NCBI RefSeq assembly: GCF_040371755.1
Contig: NZ_BAABWE010000011.1
Coordinates: 62,001 to 126,000 of the forward strand
Direction of reading: 5' to 3'
DNA length: 64,000 nt
Source of the DNA: Bermanella sp040371755
GTDB taxonomy: Bacteria; Pseudomonadota; Gammaproteobacteria; Pseudomonadales; Oceanobacteraceae
Made by a program: the position numbers and the translations under genes. The notes under the pieces were generated by a model. It made no database searches, was not told the origin of the DNA, and saw only the letters and a list, made by a program, of their open reading frames with translations. Below are positions 1-7,720 of this stretch, piece after piece. How positions within the stretch are numbered: the stretch's first letter is position 1; every line of letters begins with the position of its first letter.

Positions 1-119
1 ATTTAGAGATCCTGCAGGATCGTAAAGAAGTAACGGCAGCCACCACAACAAAACTGGCTAGTCGTAATGACCCTTGCCCTTGTGGCAGTGGTAAAAAATA
101 TAAAAAGTGCTGCGGATAG
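1..119 (+). CDS. 3' end of a SEC-C motif protein (partial)
   Basis: Only the last 38 codons are in the window; the reading frame starts at base 3 and stops with TAG at 117-119. The C-terminus carries the zinc-binding SEC-C motif: CPCGSGKKYKKCCG, four metal ligands at the very end of the protein. SEC-C motifs close SecA and also several unrelated proteins such as the YecA/UPF0149 family. The motif ending KKCCG directly before the stop is more usual in the second group, but the body of the protein is missing, so the identity cannot be settled here. Confidence 0.75.
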   Translation, partial: LEILQDRKEVTAATTTKLASRNDPCPCGSGKKYKKCCG

Positions 120-132
120 CAGTCTTTAAATG

Positions 133-155
133 AGCCGAGACTACTCGGCTTATTC
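133..155 (+). terminator. Probable terminator of the SEC-C gene
   Basis: Seven-base stem AGCCGAG (133-139) and CTCGGCT (144-150) with a four-base loop, starting 14 bases after the stop codon of the SEC-C gene. The following tract is only moderately T-rich, so the intrinsic termination call is tentative. Confidence 0.5.
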
Positions 156-227
156 ATTAAATTACCCTGTTTAAAGCAATCACCTAAGCTACTTATCACT
201 CAATTGAAACCAAAAAATATCAGCCTT

Positions 228-599
228 TTAATATTTGTCGCGATTTTTTATCAAATACCACAAAAACAGCATAGAAATACTGAGTTCTAAAAACAGTAAA
301 CTCCATATCATCTCATTTGCACCAAAGAATAAAATAGACCCTACTCGAACAACCACTAGAATCGACGAAAAGATAAAACTGAAAAAAACAGCGCCAATTA
401 ATAATTTAGGGTTAAATGAGGAAACAATCATGGCCAAGCCCAAGCCCATCTGAAGCCCGCCATATACCGATATAAATTCAACCTTTGCAGAAGCAGTGGT
501 CAAATGCAGGCCAAGCCCACTACTGGATAACTCTGGAAAAACTAAACACCAAAGTGCTGATGTACAGTAAATAAATCCAACTAATCTTAATACCATCAT
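228..599 (-). CDS. DUF4345-type small membrane protein
   Basis: A 123-residue protein with about four hydrophobic segments (near residues 3-20, 44-62, 66-90 and 97-116) and few charged residues, so an inner-membrane protein. The stretch EFISVYGGLQMGLGL in the second segment resembles the conserved core of the DUF4345 family, whose function is not known. It lies downstream of and in the same direction as the lipid/photolyase cluster but is separated from it by 134 AT-rich bases, in which I see no clear promoter. Whether it belongs to that transcription unit is undecided. Confidence 0.55.
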   Translation of the reverse strand: MMVLRLVGFIYCTSALWCLVFPELSSSGLGLHLTTASAKVEFISVYGGLQMGLGLAMIVSSFNPKLLIGAVFFSFIFSSILVVVRVGSILFFGANEMIWSLLFLELSISMLFLWYLIKNRDKY

Positions 600-733
600 A
601 AAACACTCTATTTTTCAATCTATTGCCTTTAGGCATATATTAAATAATGTTAAAAAGAAAGAATGATTATCTCAGCAAAGCAATATATTAAGAAAACCCT
701 GAGAACAAACTAACAAATAGATTTTTATAAAAC

Positions 734-1429
734 TTAATATTGATACTTAATTCTAGCTTTATAATAATCCCCTGTTAATTCACCGTCTGAAATTTTTTCA
801 ATATTTGTTAATCCAATATATTCTTTGATTCTTTTATCATATTTACCATACACTAAAGTAATGTCGTCAACTAACAACCTAAATAACCAATTTTCAGGCT
901 GTAAAATAAAGGTTATTACACTTTTATTTATTGATTTTGTTAACAGCCTAAAACTTACCGCCTCTCCACGAGAGGGTACAATGAAATGAAATTTCAATAC
1001 GTTCCCACTTACTAATAAGTCCCAGTTCTTAATGACTAGCTGATCAAAACCAGCATCCGCCACAAGATAGTCAGACACTTCAAATGACTTACTAATAGAC
1101 ACACCTTCACTTTCATACCGTAAATAGGCTACCCCATTTAGATTCTTAAGGTTAATTTTGGTATGACTGTAAAAATTATCAAAGTCAAAAGAAGGAATTG
1201 TAAGAGGGCTAGAAAAAATCAACTCTTTATTAGCAAATTCTTCACCACTAGGATATTTATATACAACATTTGCACGTTTATATTGACCTTCTTTATTAAG
1301 TATAACTGTATGATTTTCATAATAAATTATATTTTCTGTATTTAAATCATAGGCGATACCGACAAAATTAAATGCTTGAGAGTTATTAAAATATAATGAA
1401 TTAATTACAATAACTAAAATGTATTTCAT
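734..1429 (-). CDS. Conserved exported protein of the ECF lipid cluster, function unknown
   Basis: 231 residues. The first 19 residues form a plausible signal peptide (hydrophobic ILVIVINSLYF, then SQA-F cleavage context), so the protein is probably periplasmic. The remainder is rich in beta-strand-like alternation and aromatic residues and has a conserved-looking centre (VADAGFDQLVIKNWD) and a Lys/Tyr-rich end. I recognise no enzyme motif. It follows the DUF2878 gene by 9 bases and is the last gene of the lipid cluster, so co-transcription with the SDR and DUF2878 genes is likely. The gene is very AT-rich compared with the rest of the window. A role in handling modified lipids is only inferred from position. 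Confidence 0.6.
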   Translation of the reverse strand: MKYILVIVINSLYFNNSQAFNFVGIAYDLNTENIIYYENHTVILNKEGQYKRANVVYKYPSGEEFANKELIFSSPLTIPSFDFDNFYSHTKINLKNLNGVAYLRYESEGVSISKSFEVSDYLVADAGFDQLVIKNWDLLVSGNVLKFHFIVPSRGEAVSFRLLTKSINKSVITFILQPENWLFRLLVDDITLVYGKYDKRIKEYIGLTNIEKISDGELTGDYYKARIKYQY

Positions 1430-1438
1430 ATTAACACC

Positions 1439-1954
1439 TCAGCCATTTAATTTATTATTAACCAATAAATCATATAGTTTTACTATCAGTACAGAGATAA
1501 AAAACCAAGCTAAAATCAGATAAATAACAGCATCATCAGATAGGGCTAAATTGGATAATTTACTACCAAAATAGTAACTCATAGGGCCAAATAATGTCAG
1601 GGACACCATAAATAGCATGGGCTTTTCCAGAAGCCATTTTAATGATGAATTAAGTGTCAAAGAGAATGCACCCCAAATACCAACCAACCAAAATGGTATA
1701 AAAAAGTAAGTGTTACCTGAAAAATAAAAAACACCAAAAAACGTTAATAACGTATCAACTGTCAAACCCAAAACAACTACACAAAACGACATAATGATAT
1801 GCTGCTTTTGATACCCCTCAACTAACACTGAATATACAAACATAAAAAATAAGCTTACTAATGCAAGGTAACCTTCATAAATATTAAGTACAAACGAGAA
1901 CCAAGTTAATTGAAAAAAAACAGCATTAATAATAACCCTCATTTTATCATTCAT
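1439..1954 (-). CDS. DUF2878 family membrane protein
   Basis: 171 residues, almost all hydrophobic, with about five transmembrane segments. The N-terminus (INAVFFQLTWFSFVLN) resembles the start of DUF2878 proteins, which are recurrently found beside cyclopropane-fatty-acid-synthase-like, DUF1365 and FAD-protein genes. It overlaps the end of the SDR gene by 8 bases, so the two are translationally linked. The function of DUF2878 is not known; its location suggests a membrane-side part in the same lipid modification or stress pathway. Confidence 0.65.
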   Translation of the reverse strand: MNDKMRVIINAVFFQLTWFSFVLNIYEGYLALVSLFFMFVYSVLVEGYQKQHIIMSFCVVVLGLTVDTLLTFFGVFYFSGNTYFFIPFWLVGIWGAFSLTLNSSLKWLLEKPMLFMVSLTLFGPMSYYFGSKLSNLALSDDAVIYLILAWFFISVLIVKLYDLLVNNKLNG

Positions 1955-2729
1955 AATTTGGTAATTTCGATATATCGTGTCTTGATAGTTTATTAATAAG
2001 TGAACATTTTAATCCATCAGGTAAAATCGATATTAACTTTAGAAAATATGTAAATCGCTTAGGGAAATGTATATCTAACTTTGAGCCCTCTAAACCGATC
2101 ATAATACGTTTTACAGCTTCATTTACTTTCATGATAAATGGCATTGAAAAATCATTAACATTTGTTAAAGGTGTTTCTACAAACCCAGGGCTTACTATTC
2201 TTATATCTATACTCTCTTGGTAAAGGTCTGCCCTTAATGCTTCTGCGAAATATCGTATAGCGGCCTTAGATGCACCATATGCTCCGGCTCTAGGTAAAGC
2301 TAGATACGTTACGCTACTACAGACAAAAACCAGTTGTGGTGATTTTATTTTATACTTACTCTGGCTTTGACGAATAAGAGGCAATACATGAGATACTACT
2401 TTTATTCCCCCAAAAAAGTTTGTTTCCATTACCCGTTCAATTTTATCTTGGTCAATTTCATAACTATCTAAATACTCGCACACGCCAGCATTTATGATAA
2501 TTTTATCAACCGCTGAATTTGAATATTTAATAGCATTAACTGCATCAATAATAGAAGAATTATCAGTCACATCCATAGGTAAAGGGGTTAAGCCTAATTC
2601 TTTATTTGCTAGCTCATCTAGAGCAGTTTGATTCCTTGCGCTAATCCATACATTGTGACCAGCTAGCGCGTATTGCCTTGCTAACTCCGAACCAATACCA
2701 GATGAAGCTCCGATAATCCAAATATTCAT
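1947..2729 (-). CDS. SDR-family oxidoreductase
   Basis: 260 residues with the classical short-chain dehydrogenase layout: nucleotide-binding IGASSGIGSELARQ at residues 6-19, the NAG motif (IINAGV near residue 80), catalytic Ser about 139 and YGASK (about residues 152-156). It is the first gene after the terminator that ends the cfa gene, and a TGATCT-N18-TAATAA promoter lies about 27-56 bases upstream of its ATG. It therefore seems to head its own sigma-dependent unit with the DUF2878 and exported-protein genes. The substrate is unknown; an oxidised or modified lipid intermediate is a guess from the neighbours. Confidence 0.8.
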   Translation of the reverse strand: MNIWIIGASSGIGSELARQYALAGHNVWISARNQTALDELANKELGLTPLPMDVTDNSSIIDAVNAIKYSNSAVDKIIINAGVCEYLDSYEIDQDKIERVMETNFFGGIKVVSHVLPLIRQSQSKYKIKSPQLVFVCSSVTYLALPRAGAYGASKAAIRYFAEALRADLYQESIDIRIVSPGFVETPLTNVNDFSMPFIMKVNEAVKRIMIGLEGSKLDIHFPKRFTYFLKLISILPDGLKCSLINKLSRHDISKLPNYE

Positions 2730-2755
2730 AATTTTGCCACTTTGTTTGCATATAA

Positions 2756-2785
2756 TTATTACGCAAACAATACTTGATCAGATCA
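2756..2785 (-). promoter_or_regulatory. ECF (RpoE/ChrR-type) promoter upstream of the SDR gene
   Basis: On the minus strand TGATCT (2785-2780) is followed after exactly 18 bases by TAATAA (2761-2756). This matches the TGATC / TAA type of promoter known for the RpoE-ChrR group of ECF sigma factors. The same elements with the same 18-base spacing, and the same GCG just before TAA, occur upstream of the gene starting at 10174. The distance to the SDR start codon (2729) leaves a leader of about 20 bases. Confidence 0.7.
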
Positions 2786-2803
2786 TAAGGAATATTATCA
2801 GGC

Positions 2804-2830
2804 ACAAAAAAGGCGAGTAGTACTCGCCTT
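2804..2830 (-). terminator. Rho-independent terminator of the cfa-like gene
   Basis: On the minus strand an 8-base GC-rich stem (AAGGCGAG / CTCGCCTT, plus-strand arms 2810-2817 and 2823-2830) with a TAGTA loop is followed by a run of seven T (2810-2804). It starts 3 bases after the cfa stop codon. It divides the leftward cluster into two transcription units, and the downstream unit has its own ECF promoter. Confidence 0.8.
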
Positions 2831-2833
2831 AGT

Positions 2834-4099
2834 TCATACATTGAGTAAACGTTCTTGCCGAAAATGAGGCTTCGCAAATACTAAATGAGATACACCTATT
2901 GCTCTTTCTGAAAATCCTGCCTCACAATAACTCAAATAAAATCGCCACATACGTTTAAAATCATCACTATAACCCAACTGTGAAATTTGATTTTCATTAT
3001 TATTGAATGCTACATGCCACTGACTTAGTGTACGAGCATAATGTTGAGCATAGTCTTGCAATTGAACTAGTCTTAAATCAGTAGATTGTTTAGTGGCATG
3101 AGTGATAGCAGCAATGGAAGGTATGCAGCTACCCGGAAATATATAGCGCTGTATAAAGTCCACATCCTTTTTTGCTTTATCAAATCGCTGATCTTCGATT
3201 GTTATGGCCTGTATCAGCATGACACCGTTAGATTTAAGTAACGATGCACACTTCGAAAAAAATGTATCGTAAAATTTCCACCCTACTGCTTCAATCATTT
3301 CAATCGAAACTAACTTATCAAATTTACCTTCTAAATTTCTATAGTCTTGTTTTAACAGGGTGATCTTGCTCTCTAAACCATTTAACTTAACCTCATTGGC
3401 AGCATATATATATTGCTGCTCTGATATCGTAGTGGTTGTAACCTTACAGCCATAATTTTTAGCCGCGTATATGGCAAAACTACCCCACCCAGTACCAATC
3501 TCTACAACATGGTCATTTTCATTTAAATTTAATTTCTCGCAAATTGTTTTCAACTTATAGGTAGAGGCTTCCTCCATTGTTGAATTACCTGATGGAAAAA
3601 TTCCAGATGAATACATCATTGTAGGATCTAAGAAAGACTCAAAAAAATCATTACCTAAATCATAGTGTGCTGCAATATTTCTACGGGAGCCTTTTTCTGT
3701 ATTCTGGTTCAACCAATGAAAACCCTTGAGGAAAGGCTTTGATATTTTTGCTATGCCTCCCTCTAATCCATTTAATATATCCATATTACGAACCATTACA
3801 CGCATCAACTTTGTAAGATCGGGTGTACTCCAATCCCCCGTCATGTAAGCTTCTGCAGCACCAATACTACCTGCTGTCATAATATCGCTGTAAGCCTGTG
3901 TATCGTGAATAGTTAACTCGCCATACAACTCGTTACTACTATTCAGTTTTTCACCAAATGAATGAATGTTTTTGCCATCATGGATAACAATACAACCAGA
4001 ATGTAATCTTTTCAGATGTGATAGAACCATTCGCTTAGCAAATTGATTGAATACGGAGATACGGTTTTTCTTAATTTCGATACTGGCTACAGAGTCCAT
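2834..4099 (-). CDS. cfa: Cyclopropane-fatty-acyl-phospholipid synthase-like methyltransferase
   Basis: 421 residues, the usual length of Cfa-family proteins. It transfers a methyl or methylene group from S-adenosylmethionine to double bonds of phospholipid acyl chains. Visible signs: YMTGDW (85-90), the acyl-pocket region AAHYDLGNDFFESFLDP (143-159), the SAM motif VVEIGTGWGSF (198-208) and SIEMIEAVG further on. It lies between a DUF1365 gene and an SDR gene, the arrangement seen in ChrR-controlled lipid loci. Such clusters contain true cyclopropane synthases and also relatives that make methylated unsaturated or furan precursors; sequence alone does not decide which. A strong terminator follows the stop codon. 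Confidence 0.85.
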   Translation of the reverse strand: MDSVASIEIKKNRISVFNQFAKRMVLSHLKRLHSGCIVIHDGKNIHSFGEKLNSSNELYGELTIHDTQAYSDIMTAGSIGAAEAYMTGDWSTPDLTKLMRVMVRNMDILNGLEGGIAKISKPFLKGFHWLNQNTEKGSRRNIAAHYDLGNDFFESFLDPTMMYSSGIFPSGNSTMEEASTYKLKTICEKLNLNENDHVVEIGTGWGSFAIYAAKNYGCKVTTTTISEQQYIYAANEVKLNGLESKITLLKQDYRNLEGKFDKLVSIEMIEAVGWKFYDTFFSKCASLLKSNGVMLIQAITIEDQRFDKAKKDVDFIQRYIFPGSCIPSIAAITHATKQSTDLRLVQLQDYAQHYARTLSQWHVAFNNNENQISQLGYSDDFKRMWRFYLSYCEAGFSERAIGVSHLVFAKPHFRQERLLNV

Positions 4100-4127
4100 G
4101 GTGCCTCCATATAGGGCTTAATTAGAT

Positions 4128-4982
4128 TCATTTACTGTCAGGTAGAGGTTTCTCTAACTTATCTGGATGGTTATAAAAAGGGGCCTTCTTAATCCACAGT
4201 TTCAGCGCCTGCCAATATATACCCCATATCACTTTTACGGTGATAAATGGATATTGGATTAAACTTTTCGTAAATCCTGCATGCCAATCTAACCGGTCTA
4301 AAATGAGTGTTGCATCAAAGTGTTTATTTGGGCTGCTTTCTGAGATTAACATATTTTCCATGTGTATATTTATGCGCTCATCAGGCTCAGATAGCGTCCA
4401 ATGATAATTCATATTCATGGGGTTAAATGGCGACACATGAAATTTTTTCTTAAACTCAAGGGAGTGGTATTTATCACCTTTGTTCTCATATGATTTATCT
4501 GACGTACTACTGGTTAGCAGCACATAAGTATGGCGTTCTTTCCATGGCGTGTTAGTGATTTCACTCAAAATAGCTAGTAAATTATCGTGTTCATCAAAAC
4601 AATAATAAAAAGTCACAGGATTAAAGATAATATTAAAATAGCGAACATGAGTAAGCATTGCTACACGAGCAATGCTAGGCATAGTAACACCTTGCTGATT
4701 TGCGTAATCATAAACGTTTTTTATGATTACTTGCTTCAAGTTTCCTTCATTGGGTTGATAAAAATCTTTTCTCATCCAACTAACTAAGTTTCGCTTATTA
4801 AAACTGCTAAACCAATGTTTACCGAACAATCCGGATATTTCATCTAAATCTAAATAAAGCATGTAAATACTATAATTAAATTCATGTTTAATAGGCTCAA
4901 AACGACGATGCCTTACATAACCCTTATATACGGCACTTTTATAAGATACGGCACTTTTATAAGCATTCGAGATTTTCTTCAT
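4128..4982 (-). CDS. DUF1365 family protein
   Basis: 284 residues. The family signature is clear: a start such as YKGYVRHRRFEP, then HEFNYSIYMLYLDLDE, RYFNIIFNPVTFYYCFD and HVSPFNPMNMNYHW. The biochemical role of DUF1365 is not established, but the gene is nearly always next to an FAD-dependent amine-oxidase-like gene and a cfa-like gene, as here. It overlaps the preceding FAD gene by 4 bases (ATGA-type coupling) and precedes cfa by 28 bases. Near the N-terminus an exact 18-base tandem duplication (4928-4963) doubles a six-residue unit, giving YKSAVSYKSAVY. Confidence 0.8.
   Translation of the reverse strand: MKKISNAYKSAVSYKSAVYKGYVRHRRFEPIKHEFNYSIYMLYLDLDEISGLFGKHWFSSFNKRNLVSWMRKDFYQPNEGNLKQVIIKNVYDYANQQGVTMPSIARVAMLTHVRYFNIIFNPVTFYYCFDEHDNLLAILSEITNTPWKERHTYVLLTSSTSDKSYENKGDKYHSLEFKKKFHVSPFNPMNMNYHWTLSEPDERINIHMENMLISESSPNKHFDATLILDRLDWHAGFTKSLIQYPFITVKVIWGIYWQALKLWIKKAPFYNHPDKLEKPLPDSK
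4928..4963 (-). repeat. Two perfect 18-bp tandem units inside the DUF1365 gene
   Basis: The unit ATACGGCACTTTTATAAG (plus strand) occurs twice back to back at 4928-4945 and 4946-4963 without a mismatch. It is in frame and encodes a repeated six-residue piece at the protein N-terminus, ahead of the conserved part of the family. The perfect identity suggests a recent duplication or a slippage-prone site. Confidence 0.9.
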
Positions 4983-6238
4983 AGCTGAATGCCAAATGCT
5001 TCTGCTACTCTTAGCGCACTATTTACGCCATCTTCATGAAAACCATTTAACCAGTATGCACCACAATAATGACTATTATTATGCCCGCTGATTTCAGCAT
5101 GCCTTGATTGTGCCTTGACACCATCCATAGTAAATACTGGGTGTGCATAAGAATATTGATCAATGATTTTATTTGGATCTATTTCTGCCGTCCTATTGAG
5201 TGTAACCAGTAAGGTTTCTGGAGCATCATTGAAGTTTTGCAACATATTCATATTATATGTCACCATGGCCATATCACTTTTACGTTGAGGGATATGATAA
5301 TTCCAGCTAGCCCATGCTAATTTTCTTTTCGGCATCAGCTTTTCATCTGTATGAAGTACCACATCATTTTTTTGATAGGGTAAAGCACCTAAAATATCAC
5401 TTTCTAGCTGCGTCGGTGATTTTAGCATTCTTAATGCTTGATCACTGTGACAAGCAAATATCACCTGATCAAACTCGTGCTTTTCATTATTAACCGTTAA
5501 TGTAACCCCTTGCCCATGACGTTCAACACATGTAACAGGTGAATTAAGTAAAATTTTATCTTTAAATGAACGAGTTATAGGTTTTATATATGATGCAGAA
5601 CCATTTGTAAGCACTCGCCACTGAGGTCTTTCATCTACGCTTAACATGCCGTGATTATTAAAGAATTGAAGAAAAAACTTTAATGGGAAATCCATCATCA
5701 CGTCTACAGACGCTGACCAAATTGCTGATCCCATAGGTACAATATAATGATTTATAAACGATTTAGAGTATCCATGTTCGGCAACAAACTCTCCCAAGGT
5801 TTGATCTTCACGAATAATACCTTGGTTTAAGCCTTGAACTGTTTGTTTATTAAACCGCAATATGTCTTTTACCATCTTTAAAAAAGATGGGCGTAATACA
5901 TTGATACGTTGAGCAAATAAACTATTAAGGCTTGTGCCATTATATTCAATACCGCTATTTTCATCTCGAACACTGAAGCTCATATCTGAAGCTTCACTTT
6001 TCACACCTATTTGATTCATTAACTTTATAAAATTTGGGTAGGTCCAATCATTAAATACTATGAATCCTGTATTCACTGGGTATTTTTTCCCACCTAATGC
6101 CACATATTTTGTGTGTGTATGCCCACCCAAATAATCATTAGCTTCAAAAACAGTTACATCATGCTCACGATTCAGTAGATAGGCGGATGTCAAACCAGCA
6201 ATGCCTGAGCCAATTACGGCAATTTTTTGTTTATTCAC
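4979..6238 (-). CDS. FAD-dependent amine-oxidase-like oxidoreductase
   Basis: 419 residues. The N-terminus has the FAD dinucleotide motif AVIGSGIAGLTSAYLL (7-22) with the acidic residue that follows (VTVFEANDYLGGHTHTK), typical of the NAD(P)/FAD-dependent amine-oxidase and phytoene-desaturase group. The C-terminus has YCGAYWLNGFHEDGVNSAL, a flavin-contact segment of this subfamily. Such proteins accompany DUF1365 and cfa-like genes in singlet-oxygen regulons, where they are thought to oxidise or desaturate a modified acyl chain. The substrate here is not proven. It overlaps the DUF1365 gene by 4 bases and follows the SnoaL-like gene by 33 bases. Confidence 0.8.
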   Translation of the reverse strand: MNKQKIAVIGSGIAGLTSAYLLNREHDVTVFEANDYLGGHTHTKYVALGGKKYPVNTGFIVFNDWTYPNFIKLMNQIGVKSEASDMSFSVRDENSGIEYNGTSLNSLFAQRINVLRPSFLKMVKDILRFNKQTVQGLNQGIIREDQTLGEFVAEHGYSKSFINHYIVPMGSAIWSASVDVMMDFPLKFFLQFFNNHGMLSVDERPQWRVLTNGSASYIKPITRSFKDKILLNSPVTCVERHGQGVTLTVNNEKHEFDQVIFACHSDQALRMLKSPTQLESDILGALPYQKNDVVLHTDEKLMPKRKLAWASWNYHIPQRKSDMAMVTYNMNMLQNFNDAPETLLVTLNRTAEIDPNKIIDQYSYAHPVFTMDGVKAQSRHAEISGHNNSHYCGAYWLNGFHEDGVNSALRVAEAFGIQL

Positions 6239-6271
6239 AATAATTCCTATATCTCTAATTTCTGGATTGAT

Positions 6272-6739
6272 CTACATCATTCGCTTTTTTAAAAAAGAAA
6301 TAACGGTTTTTAACAATGGAATATGTTCGTACAACAATTCACCTGAATCTACATAATCTTTGTGTTTGTATACTTTTTTATTGAATAAAATCTCAGAACT
6401 TCCCTTCACGTAAATCATTTTTCCATTGTTTAATTTTGGATGCGTGTACTCCATTGTCCAGGTTAACATGGCACTATTAGACTTAATGTATTCATCATGA
6501 AACTCAAATTGGCAATGCTTAACATTTTCATAAATTGATGCACAATACTTTTTGAAATTTTGTATTCCATTTATATGATGAAAACAATCAATAAATTCAA
6601 TATCATCGGCATATACCTTATCAATTAACCCATCATCATAGGTATTAGCATTTAAGGTGTTATACAAGAGCTTAAATGACTCTAATAATGCATTTATATG
6701 AGCGAGATCTTCTACAGTTTGTGTTTTTGATATACTCAT
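6272..6739 (-). CDS. SnoaL / NTF2-like protein
   Basis: 155 residues with the alpha+beta cone pattern of SnoaL/NTF2-like proteins: an N-terminal helix (ALLESFKLLYNTLNA), the DDIEFIDCFHHINGIQNF region and paired strands (MLTWTMEYTHPKLNNGKMI). Members include small cyclases, isomerases and non-catalytic binding proteins, so only the fold is called. The stop codon lies 33 bases from the FAD gene and its start is 9 bases from the desaturase stop, consistent with one operon. Confidence 0.7.
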   Translation of the reverse strand: MSISKTQTVEDLAHINALLESFKLLYNTLNANTYDDGLIDKVYADDIEFIDCFHHINGIQNFKKYCASIYENVKHCQFEFHDEYIKSNSAMLTWTMEYTHPKLNNGKMIYVKGSSEILFNKKVYKHKDYVDSGELLYEHIPLLKTVISFLKKRMM

Positions 6740-6748
6740 GGTGCACCT

Positions 6749-7720
6749 TTATGATTTAAAATTTCTATTATTAATTTTCAATCCCTGCTCAAGAATTCGA
6801 GCTGGAACTGGATTTAAATCTTTCACTATGCCAATGAAATTTAATACTACTAATATGTAGTATGTTATATCTAATTCCCACCAGTAAAATCCCTGACGAG
6901 TGGATACAGCAAACCTATGGTGATTATTATGCCAGCCTTCCCCTAGAGTAATAAAAGCTAGCCAAGGGTTGTTACGGCTATTATCTTTAGTGTCAAAACG
7001 GCGATTACCATATATATGACCTAGTGAATTAATGGTAAACGTGGCATGAAAGAGAATCACGGTGGATACAAAAAATCCCCAAATCAACATCTGCCATCCA
7101 TTTGTTTCAAAGTGTGGATAATAACTTGCTAAAAATTCACCAAACAAATAGGTCAGTACTGCCAACAGTGTAGGTGCTATTATGTCAAAGCGATTTAAAA
7201 ATTTTAGCTCGGGAAATCTTTCCCAATCCCGTATCACGCTATAGTCAGTTTTGAAGGCTGATTCACAAATAAACCAACCTATATGAGACCACCAGAATCC
7301 ACTTTTTACTGGTGAATGTAAATCTGTATTTTGATCGCTATGTTTATGATGTTTTCTGTGATGGCTTGCCCACCATAATGGGCCTCTTTGCGCTGAACTA
7401 TTGGCAATAAATGCAAAAATAAACTGCCAAAATCGATTCATTTTAAAACTTTTATGAGAAAAATATCGGTGATAAAATCCAGTGATTGCGAACATCCTAA
7501 GCCAAAATAATAGCAAGCAAACCATAATCGCGATATAACTCACCCCCACCCAAATAACACACAAACATACTACGTGAACTGCAAAAAATGGCAAACACCT
7601 TATCCAGTTTATGTTGCGACTATTGGGATCAATTTCATCCCCTGTTTGCGCCTCTGAATCCACCCAGCGTATGACGTTTTGCCACAGTACTTGTACTATT
7701 GATGTAGACATATGATTCAT
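6749..7720 (-). CDS. Membrane acyl-CoA / acyl-lipid desaturase (delta-9 type)
   Basis: 323 residues. Three histidine boxes of the membrane di-iron desaturases are visible: HRYFSH (84-89), HHRKHH (120-125) and HNNHH near residue 263, with four hydrophobic segments in two pairs. The family inserts a double bond in acyl chains using O2 and an electron donor. The start ATG overlaps the photolyase stop codon in an ATGA junction, so the gene is clearly in the same operon. A desaturase embedded in a ChrR-type stress cluster would supply the unsaturated chains on which the cfa-like enzyme acts; that link is inference. Confidence 0.85.
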   Translation of the reverse strand: MNHMSTSIVQVLWQNVIRWVDSEAQTGDEIDPNSRNINWIRCLPFFAVHVVCLCVIWVGVSYIAIMVCLLLFWLRMFAITGFYHRYFSHKSFKMNRFWQFIFAFIANSSAQRGPLWWASHHRKHHKHSDQNTDLHSPVKSGFWWSHIGWFICESAFKTDYSVIRDWERFPELKFLNRFDIIAPTLLAVLTYLFGEFLASYYPHFETNGWQMLIWGFFVSTVILFHATFTINSLGHIYGNRRFDTKDNSRNNPWLAFITLGEGWHNNHHRFAVSTRQGFYWWELDITYYILVVLNFIGIVKDLNPVPARILEQGLKINNRNFKS

